Part shown: positions 55,594 to 64,000 of the stretch, piece by piece
Layout: every line of letters begins with the position of its first letter
Numbering within the stretch: position 1 is the stretch's first letter
DNA from: Phaeosaccion multiseriatum
Lineage: Eukaryota > Ochrophyta, other classes
Reading direction: 5' to 3'
Assembly: GCA_965112735.1 (NCBI GenBank)
Contig: OZ218959.1
Span: 310,001 to 374,000, forward strand
DNA length: 64,000 bases
Made by a program: the position numbers and the translations under genes
Notes under the pieces: generated by a model
What the model was told of the DNA's origin: nothing
The model's input: the letters and a program-made list of their open reading frames with translations, nothing else
The model's database searches: none

Positions 55594-58500
55594 TCACCTC
55601 ACAATTAGGTACCATTGATGCATCTTGCTTAATCCATTTCCCGGAGCGGCTCGGACGCTGCCGTGGCCTCCTGCCTTCTTGCCATTGTGGTTGCTCAGCA
55701 AATAGCCGGTTTTCACGCTCTTGATGTTGTACTTGCCATCCCCGCGGTACACCAAGTACCATTGATGGAATGAGGCATCTCCAGAGCCGGACGCTGCCCT
55801 GATGGAGTCTGCATTGTTCCCGGCACGGTAGTTGTCCAGCAAACAGCCCGATTTCCTGCTCCTGATGTTATACCTGCCGGACCCTCGGTGCACTACACTC
55901 CATTGATGAAACGACGCTGATCCATCTCCCACAACGGTTCTGATGCTGTGTGCCTTGCCTGGCTCGCCGCGGTAGTGGTCAAGGAGCACATCTGCTCCCA
56001 CGCACTTGATGTTGATGATACTCGTCTTCATGTCCTCATACCCGGCGAGACCCTCTTGCTGCTTGGTGGTCGGAAGCGTCCACTTCCTGTCCCATTCCCA
56101 CCCTTTGTAGTTGTTTTCGAGGATGATGAGCTTCTTCGAGACGACGCCGGGCCAGAGATTGTTGTAGCTCAGATCCAACTCCCCGTTGCTTTTTCCCAAC
56201 ACACCCCACACGTCAGGGTGAACCTCCCCATCGAGATGGTTTTTGCTGAGGTTGAGCTTCTTCAAGCGCGGCAGTTTGCTGATGCTTGGTACGCCTCCCG
56301 TCAGCCTGTTCTGGTGAAGGTCCACTTCGATGAGGGCCGTAAGATGCGAAAAGATGCCGCTCGCCTTGAGAGTCCCCGTAAAGCCGAGATTGCTCAAGAC
56401 CAGGCTGGTGAGAGCATTGAAGTACCCTTCCTGGAAGATGGGCACCGTCGGTGTAAAGCTGCTTGCCCATCGGTCGTGCAGGTCCAACTTGGCCACCTGT
56501 CCCTGCGTGGTGAGGCTTGTAACGCCTTCCAATTCCCCGAAGTCCAGTTCTGATTTCTCCTCCAGTTCGGTCCAGCCTGCCGCCACAGGGTTCCACTCCT
56601 TCAGCCGCAGGGCCTCCGACATAGCCTTCAAGCCCTTCTTCTCGTGTGTCAAGAGCCGATCCTTGGCTTGAGGTAGCAGCTTGTCCGACACCAGCTCCTG
56701 TCCATCCATTTCCATCTTGTCCTCAAAATGAGCCCAGGCCTCTGTCGAGGTATTCATACTCCGAATCAGCGCGTTGATCGCAGGTTCTTCGTGCTCTGAC
56801 CGCAAGGTGACCGCACCCATCACTCCACCACCCTCGGCAGCGAGCTCACGGTTGACGCTGTCGAGGAAGTCCGCTTCGGCGGGGGTCTCCTGCTGAGCAC
56901 GGGCGGCCTTAACGAAGACCTCAGCCGCTGCCTGCGCGATGGCAGTCACCTTGTCCACGCTGTCGATCTCATGAACTTTGAGTTTGGTGCCCAGTGTCAC
57001 CAGTTCAAGTACGCTCCCCTGAAGGTCGTTGTTCCCTCGACGTGGGGCGTTCCGGCTGATCATCTCTCTCACGGGCAGGGGCACGGAGAGGGGCTCATGC
57101 ACCAAGTAGGACCACTCTCTGGCGCGAGATTCACGAGCGACTCGGATCCAATTGATGGCCTGGTCGTTGGCGACGTTGAGTTCGACTTCGACCTCGCCTT
57201 CCTCCTCATCGTAGTCCTCTTGATCTAGGGACATCGCACGGGAGGGATGTTATGAGTCCGCGACAACGAGGGGGGCAAGAACAAATTCGATAAGTTAGGG
57301 AAACTATCAGGAGAGTAGAGCGGGAGAGAGAGAGAACGTATCCCGCAACCATGCCCAGGCCCCCCTTTGCCCAGCCAGTGTACACACACAAATGTTCAGT
57401 TCTCTCGTACCTCTCTTGAGCAAATAGTCGATGGGGACGAGGGCGGAAAGTGGCCCTCTATCGATGATGGCCCAGCTCGAGTTGTCTGAGAACAAAGATG
57501 ATGCGAACGTCTCGGCCGTCGGAGCGTTCGGCCCGAGGCACTGTGTTCAGAGTACAGGGGCAGCAGCGGGGCACCGGAATAGAGGTTCGAGCAACAAGGG
57601 CTTGACGTCAGACACGAATAAAGACTTCGGAAAACTTCCTTGTCAAAAGCGGAGGAAAATCATCAGGACTCCCGGGCCATCCCCACCCCCCTCCACACAC
57701 TCACACACACACACTTTCAGTTTCTTGTCTAGTTTCTCGTCTTCTTAGGTGTCTCCAATAAGTCAATAATGTCCCCCATCCACCCCCCTCTACACCAAAC
57801 TTACCCGAACGTAGCTGGTGTACACGGCTTGCGTTTTCTTGGTGCTGTCCCCTCCGTTTGTGGCTGAGTCGGAGAAGTCGGCACTGCCACTGCTCGTGGC
57901 CTTGCTCATGCTGGCCGACACCGAAGCAGTCACGCCCCAGTAGCTTCCCGTGACAGATGCCTCCGTAGAGCTTGACTTGCCCTTGCTCTTTTGGCTTGCT
58001 TCGGCAGTAGCCCTCATGAGCGTCGACGTACTGACCTGATTTAGTTCGTTAGAGGGGAGCGGGTGAGGGGCAGGCGAGTAGGGGGGCAAGCTGCTTAAAG
58101 GAGAGGAGGGGCAAAGCGAGTGAAAGGAACGGGGAAGAAGCAGATGCGACGAGAGCGACGGCAGAGCACACAGCCGAACTCACCTCCTCCTGCGTCGTCG
58201 TGGTGACGGTATGAAAGAAGACACCCCCCATCAAGTGAGTGCCGGTGCTGTGCGTTGTGGGAAGGTCCATAGAGGGGGGGGTGAAGGAGAAAGTGAAGAG
58301 AGAGAGATAGCAGTGTGAGAAAGAGTAGAGAGGAAAGAAGCAAAGGGAAAGGAGGAGAGAGAAACAAGAGAGAGAGAGAGACACACACAGGAGAGCTCAG
58401 TGGCTGGGACTGGCGCTGAGGAACACCCGGAGCCATCCGTACCCATACGCTTTCCCTGGTGGCCCCTCTTTCGTAAGGTTCTGAGGTGCTTGCTGCCTGC

Positions 58501-61292
58501 CTCACCTCACGTGGGAGCCGAACGTGTCCAGGAAGTCCCTGGCCTCTCGTAGAGACCGAACGTTTCCAGCATGTTCGATGACTTCCTCGCTCAGTCTCAT
58601 CTCATTCGTGGGGATGCGGAAGGACCTCATGGGGCAAACGATGTACTCCACAATGGTGGCCGTGGAGGTCTTGGATTGGTTGTTGCTCGTCTTGGTCACC
58701 GTCTTTGATGTAGACGTCTGCGAGCTCGAACTCTTCGATTCGGAGTGACCAGCGCTGACCTTTGCTCCGTACCCTTTCACGCTGGAACTTACTCCCCAAG
58801 ACGAGACACTTGACTCTGCTGCCGTCATGCCAGTAGTCCGTGTCGAGTTGTGGAAGGAGGATGCCATTTCTTCGGAAGTTGTCTTCATGACGCGAGCCTC
58901 AAAGGGGATGTTGGGGCCTCGTCTGCGAGCAGAGACAGAGCGTTCATTACACGAAGGGAGAGGCGTCAACGAAGGAAGAGGTGGAGGGGCGGGGGGAGCC
59001 TTGACTGTTGCCAGAAGAAGATGAGAGCTCCCGTTGAAAGCGGAAGCGAGCAAGCAAAGATAGATTGTGCTACAACTAGCTCTGGTCACCTACAGTTCGA
59101 CGTGATCTGGCTTCCTGAGCACGGGGGCCAGCGGAGTCCTCGATAGCTCCACTTTATTCGGGAAGAGGTTGACTCCTGCTCATAGCAGACGTCAGCAGCA
59201 GGCAGAGAGCAGAATGTGCCATGCGCTTGAGTGAGTGCGTGCGTCTTTCGGCAAAAATCAACGTGAATGTGTATTAGCACTTCCACAAAGAGCATTGCAC
59301 AAGGAGTCGGCAAGGCTCACTCACAGCACAGGGAGTTGATAGGGGCGGAGGGGGACTGCAAATGAGCTGGAAGAGCTGTATGTAAGGAAGGGAAGGATAG
59401 AGTCCTAGCAATAACCGGACTTCTTACCGTACAAGGCGGCACCCCCCGAGCAAGCCGCAACAAGCTGTTCATCGGTGTCATACGGATTGTAGGAGCTACT
59501 CACTCCAGCCAGGGTGCCGGTCTGTGCTTGAGCGGTGGCGAGCAGCTCCTCGGAGCCCGCCACCTGCAACAGTTTTTCCAACCAACGAGGGTATTTAGGC
59601 AAGGCACTGTCTTCACAGAAGGAAGAGGGGTGGTCCAGAGCCAGCACTGTCTCTTGCAGTCCCCTTGACAGAGGAAGGAAAACGGAGAGACGAACTCGCA
59701 ATAACTCTAATTCTAATTCGAATTCCTTTCCACCCGGCCGCCCCCCACACAAAGCAAACCTTGCAGCGCCAACATTGACGGCGAAGCAGCAGAAGCAGTA
59801 CTCTCAGCAGTAGCAGCAGCACCGGCAGCAACAGCACAACTCCCCCGACGCCGCCCCTCTACCCGTAAAATACAACAGACTTACACTCACCCTCGCTTTG
59901 GCCGCCTCAAGCCGGCTCCTCAGCTTCTCTTCTCCGTCCTCGAGTGTGCCGCTCACGTCGACCTTGGCCAGCAAGTCTTCCGCGTCCTGCAGAGACTCCT
60001 TCAGTCGACCCCGCTCCTCCTCGATGAGCTCGCTATTGGCTAGCTGGGCAGCCTCCTCGGCCGCCTTCCTCGCTGCTTCCTCCTCCTCTTTGTCGGCCGC
60101 GCCCCCTTCTCTCTCTCGGCGGATGGTGTTGCCCCGCATGGCCTTGATCCTGCTGGTGATGACACTCCAACTTCCAAGGTGGTCCTGAGGGGAAGGTAGC
60201 AGAGGCAGGGAACAAGAAAGGAAGGGGATTTAATGGATTAGTAAAGCCATCCTCCCGAACTTTGCAAAGTACGCAGGCTTCATGAATGATTTGGGAAAAG
60301 AATGAAGAGCAAGCGTTACCTCCTCAGTCCATTCATACACGCACGCACACACACACACATACACACACAAAACTGTCCATTGACTCAGACAGAGCATGGG
60401 AACTCGTGATGAAGTCCGGAGGCACCAAACAAAACGGAACCGCTGCTAAACACTCACTCACCAAGGCCAGATTTTTGATGTCCTTATCGCTGAGCTTTGA
60501 GGCGGTGCGAATCCCCTTCTCTTCCAACGCATGCGCCGCCGCCAGCCCCACCCCGAACTCCATCGCCTCCTTGCGAATGGGGGGGGCGTTGGGAGCGTTG
60601 GCGAAGAAGCTCTGCAGGGTGTACATCTCGGTGCTAGTCATGGGAACCTCCTCCTCCTTCTCCTCGGCGCTGGCCTCGGAAGGATCCCCTGCTGCCTCGT
60701 CTGAAGGGGGCTCTTTCTCCTCGTCCTTCTCCTCCTCCTCATCGCCAGCTGCGAAGTCTCCGCTCTCATCCACCTCGTCCACATGGATAACGTCCTCGAT
60801 GGTCGGCCACGCGGTGTTCGCAAGGCCCGCCAAGGTCTTGTACTCGAGTGCCACGTTGCGGGCCCATTGCCTGCGCTTGGGGTCAATTCCCTTCGCCAAG
60901 AGTAAGCCCCAGAGCTCAAGCTCCGGCAGCAAAAGGTCGAGCAGCTTGGGCTGAAGTACTTCCTCGTCGGCCGTGCGCCTGTCCGAGTCTTTAATGAGCG
61001 CGATGGCCAAGAGATTGATGTCCTTCAACGATGCCGCGATGAGGCGTACGCTCACCTCCCCCCAGTCTTGCCCCATGCGCTCCTCGTTGACGATGGCTGT
61101 GATGTCCGGCGAAAGAAGCTTGTGGCACTTTGTCGGTAGGGCATTTCTCATGGCGCCTTCGTCTTGAGGGGAGAGCGGCTCCGAGTTACTGGGATAGTCC
61201 TGATCATACACCCTCCCGCACCACATTCGGGCGAAAGCCTCAATGGTCCCCGCATCGTCAAAAGCTTCCACATCCTTGATCTTCTCCGCCAT
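55594..61292 (-). CDS. MACPF-LRR-beta-trefoil protein, intact copy, 1300 aa
   Basis: Nine exons: 61292-60462, 60184-59891, 59650-59428, 59175-59094, 58922-58506, 58247-58184, 58035-57805, 57540-57411 and 57224-55594. All are GT-AG with consistent phases. No signal peptide: it starts MAEKIKDVEAFDDAG, then a helical, acidic N-terminal region (acidic tract at residues about 170-215) and a coiled-coil segment. The MACPF domain spans residues about 376-757, with the core FLDTFGSHV|STGTHLMGGVFF split by an intron that uses the second of two overlapping GTGAGG donors. Leucine-rich repeats lie at residues about 1029-1116 (LTALIEVDLHQNRLTGGVPS, LKKLNLSKNHLDG, LDLSYNNLWPG). Three repeats of about 47 residues follow from about 1162 (LLDNYR, FHQWYLVYRGDGKYNIK), like a beta-trefoil lectin fold. 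By architecture it combines pore-forming-type, LRR and carbohydrate-binding-like modules. The role is unknown; defence is an inference. Confidence 0.85.
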
Positions 61293-61436
61293 GTTTGGAG
61301 CACGGTCCAGAGTGGAGGGGGCTGGCCGTTTGCGAGGGGTGGAAGCAAGTGCGTGTGTGCAGTCAGTTAAGGGGCCTCATTCGCTGTGGGTGGTTGAGCT
61401 TGAAGGAACGACGGAACAAAGGAAGGGGAACGGGGC

Positions 61437-61524
61437 GAGCGGCGGCCAACATGCGCCCATCGCTCACTCACACCCACTCCGAGCGGCGGCCAACATGCGC
61501 CCATCTCTCACTCACACCCACTCC
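61437..61524. repeat. 44-bp tandem duplication
   Basis: Two adjacent 44-bp copies starting GAGCGGCGGCCAACATGCGC (61437-61480 and 61481-61524), differing by one base (CATCGCTC against CATCTCTC). About 145 bp upstream of the MACPF copy 2 start codon, so it may lie in its promoter or 5'UTR. Confidence 0.92.
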
Positions 61525-62259
61525 TGCACTCACTCACCTCTGCTGTTGGTGTAGGGGTTGCTTGCGCGCTCCGGCAGGGGCTATATTCCGTCGCTTGGTT
61601 TAACTTCTCAACCTCTCTCTTCCTACTCTCCAGAATCTTGTCAGGCGATCCTTGGTCGCGGAAGCAAGCCTCTGGGGGCGTACTTAGGTGCCGTGCTGCT
61701 GCCGCTCTGCCTCGATGTAGCTCTTCCTCCCTTGATCTTCTTTCTTCTTCTCTCGCTCTTTTGCTTTGTGTGTTTGTCTCTGCCTGAATCTCTCTGATGA
61801 ACAACCATGTGAGAGCATTTGTTCCTTGGGGGTATTGCGCATTACTATTCTGGTGCTGGCTTAAGCACGCAGGCAAAGAGAGCGTGCCCGTGGAGTCAAC
61901 GTCAACGAGAGGCCAACGAAAAATTCAATAACCCTAGACAAAATATTGGGGCTAGGGTGGAGGGTGGAGGAGCCAGTGCGGCCTGTGCGGAAGACGACGG
62001 GCGTGGGCTGCTCGGCGAGGGGGTGCGAGAGTCGTCCGTGGGTCTCGATGGCGAAGGGTGGTGAGGCGGGCCAGCTCTCCGTCGTACGTATTGGCGTACT
62101 GCCGCACCTTGCGGGTCTCGCTGGCTGCTGCTGCGGCGTGGGTTGGATCACGGGCGCCAGAGAGGGCGGTGTTGTGGAGGGGGGGGGGGGGGGGTGGGTC
62201 CGACGCTGGTGGAGACGAAGTTCTTCTTGACCATGATGTCATCGATGAAGGAGAGCATG

Positions 62260-62380
62260 CCGGGGTGGGTGGGTGGGTAGAGCGATGGGTGGGTGGACGG
62301 GTGGGTGGGTGAATGGATGGAAGGCTGGGCTGGGTGGATGGATGGATGGAAGAAGGCTGGGTGGATGGATGGATGACTAG
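62260..62380. repeat. (GGGT)n/(GGAT)n minisatellite
   Basis: Degenerate GGGTGGGTGGACGGGTGG repeat followed by GGATGGATGGATGGAAGAAGG units. Related to 45477-45556 at the left edge of duplicated block 1. Confidence 0.85.
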
Positions 62381-62659
62381 GTGGGATGCCTTCCGTCCTT
62401 TCGTTACGTGATAGACGTCTTCCTCGTCGTGTGCTCTGCCTCCTTCTTCCCCCCTGCTCCGTCCCATGCAACAGCACGTTGTTAAGCCTGCGCCTAGGGA
62501 TGAGGTAGAGCCGCCGCCCCTCCCCAACCCTTGCCAGGTACTCTTGGGAGGGTGGTTGGGGCCCTCAGCAGAACATGTCACAAGATTTGTCCATACATTA
62601 CATACACACAAGCACTCACTCCTTTTAGTGGCGCACAAATTAACTTACGTAACGATGTG

Positions 62660-63651
62660 TTAAACGAAGTCAATTCCCAGAGAGTGTCCCAGGGGGGTGC
62701 GTCCCACCTCGGCCTGCCTGGGCCCCAGAGAAGAGCGCCTTCCCCTGAGCTTGTCCACAACGCCCTGAATTTTCCACATCTCGCTCTCCACCCTCCCCGC
62801 TAGAGGGGGATGTGCATGGGGCGAGGAGGGGGAGGAGGAGGAGGAGGAGGAGGAGGAGGAGGAGGAGGGAGCGAGGTGTAGATGCTGGGTGGTCTTGGGA
62901 CGTCCCTCCTTGCCATGTGCTTGGAGGAGCCGTACCAGGCCCACGAAGGTCTTGCCCCTCACGGCCTTGGATCGAGAGGAGGAGAGGAGGGAGGAAGGGA
63001 GGGGATTAGTGGAGGAAGCAGAGGAGGGAAACAGACAACAGCGGGGAGACGGAGAGTGTCCGAGGGGGTGCAGCCAGCACCACTACCGCTCACCTCCGAG
63101 GCAGTTACAAGCGCCCGCCTCCTCCTGCGCTCCTCGCTGTCCCTGCGCTGCTCCGGCGACGCGAAGGCCCATGTTCCGAAGTGCTGCGCCGCTCGCAAAT
63201 GCCTCCGTAGGCCCTCCGGAGGCCTCTGCACGGTGAAGCGCACCTCCCTCGTATCGGGGAGGATGGCGGTGCACAGGCCAGCAAAGGGCAGGAGGCGGAG
63301 GAGAGTGCGGTCGAGGAAGCGGGCGTTGATTCGTCCATCTCTGAAGGCAGTGAAGGTAGCCACCCCTTCCACCTCGCTGCGCTCCAGCACGTCTGCGTAG
63401 AGGGGTCTGTAGACCTGCTCCTGCCTCTGCCCCCGCCCTTGCCCCCTTCCTCTTGGGCTGCTTGGGGCTGGCAGAGGAGCGACTCTGACCCACTCAACGT
63501 ACTGCTCCCGGAAGGCCACAGCGTGGTGGGCAAGGTCCCACAGGGGGTAGTCCCTTTCCTCTTCGGCCCCTCCCGGTCCGCCTGTTCGTTTCCGATACGG
63601 TATGCGTGTCCCCTGCACCGCCCCCCGGTGGTACACTTTTTGCTCCAGGAC

Positions 63652-63684
<33 letters not shown>

Positions 63685-64000
63685 CTGCGGCTGCTCTGCT
63701 GTCACTGTCTCGGTTGAGGGAGGCACCGGCACGAGCCGCCTGTGTGTGAAGAAGTCCCCGCACAGGGTGAGAACAGAGGCGTCGTGGTGCACCTCCACCT
63801 CCACCTCCACCTCGCCTCGCTCGGGCGGTGCCGTCTCGATGACTCTGTACGTTGCCTCCTCTGTCCACTCCACAGACACCGGCATGGTGATGCAGAAGCG
63901 CTGCTGCTCGCTACCCTTGCTGCTGCTACTCAATGAAGGGCAGCTCTCGTCGCTCGGACCAAGCCACTGCTCCGCCTCTGCCAGTGACAGCGACAGCACG
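62660..64000 (-). CDS. Unrecognised protein, possibly C5orf34-like; 3' part, runs off right edge
   Basis: Two exons are visible: 64000-63094 (continuing right) and 62965-62660, joined in phase 0 with a GTGAGC donor and an AAG acceptor; stop TAA at 62660. Conserved-looking segments: EAEQWLGPSDES, VEVEVEVHHDASVLTLCGDFF, DYPLWDLAHHAVAFREQYVE, GVATFTAFRDGRINARFLDR, LPDTREVRFTVQRP and, in the last exon, AVRGKTFVGLVRLLQAHGKE with a long Ser run and GRVESEMWKIQGVVDKLRG. The 'FxDGR-x-ARFxDRTLLRL' pattern recalls the C5orf34 domain families of unknown function, a weak assignment. From the partial copy at 50275-51538, the start codon should lie about 0.64 kb beyond the window. Confidence 0.6.

Larger units (their letters stand above)
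61293..62659. other. Gap between MACPF copy 2 and the C5orf34-like gene
   Basis: Contains the MACPF promoter side, a 44-bp tandem duplication (61437-61524), a poly-G run (62180-62193) and a minisatellite (about 62260-62380). A minus-strand open stretch at 61508-61876 rich in Arg and Glu could be a 5'UTR exon, but nothing supports coding. This whole gap is absent from the rearranged block at 50.26 kb. Confidence 0.5.

Overview
The window looks like nuclear DNA from a photosynthetic stramenopile (heterokont alga). Genes are split by many short GT-AG introns, coding DNA is GC-rich, and introns and intergenic gaps are full of microsatellites. Three predicted proteins start with a signal peptide followed directly by a Phe-containing cleavage motif: SSAF-T at 4439 (+), TKAF-V at 8421 (-) and VSAF-H at 12594 (-). 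This is the bipartite 'ASAFAP' type of plastid presequence used by algae with a secondary red plastid. A eustigmatophyte such as Nannochloropsis/Microchloropsis would fit, but that is inference. All exon models here were read by eye from splice signals, phase and family resemblance.

Left part (1-26 kb): the 5' end of a DDX60-like DExH helicase (-); a plastid-targeted Coa1/Tim21-like protein (+) whose ATG lies 13 bp from the helicase ATG; a plastid thioredoxin-fold protein (-) divergent from a seven-exon 3-ketoacyl-CoA reductase (+); a plastid-targeted Mpv17/PMP22 protein (-); a gene-poor stretch (12.6-15.6 kb) with duplicated and foldback elements; a small secretory protein (-); a 1613-aa coiled-coil protein (+); and an ARP4-like actin-related protein (-).

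Centre (26.8-33.6 kb): a TFIIIB subunit BRF1 gene of 12 exons and 1251 aa. It carries a complete HMG box and acidic tail between its cyclin folds and its C-terminal BRF homology blocks. The fusion is secured inside a single exon that holds both the BRF1 'DPPAF' motif and the first half of the HMG box.

Right part (33.7-64 kb): a region shaped by duplication around MACPF (perforin-like) genes. A 1351-aa MACPF protein is on the + strand (35712-43760). Two near-identical minus-strand copies encode MACPF, then leucine-rich repeats, then a C-terminal beta-trefoil-like domain. The copy at 55594-61292 is intact (9 exons, 1300 aa). The copy at 46236-50258 has lost its first two exons and is joined to the 5' half of a second gene, an unrecognised, possibly C5orf34-like protein. 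The 3' part of that second gene is intact at 62660-64000, and a third fragment lies at 33.7 kb. Between the two blocks is a frameshifted PWP1 WD40 pseudogene carrying a small MITE. The layout is best explained by tandem duplication of a [PWP1 / C5orf34-like / MACPF-LRR] unit plus an internal deletion of about 3.7 kb. It predicts an intact PWP1 just beyond the right edge of the window.
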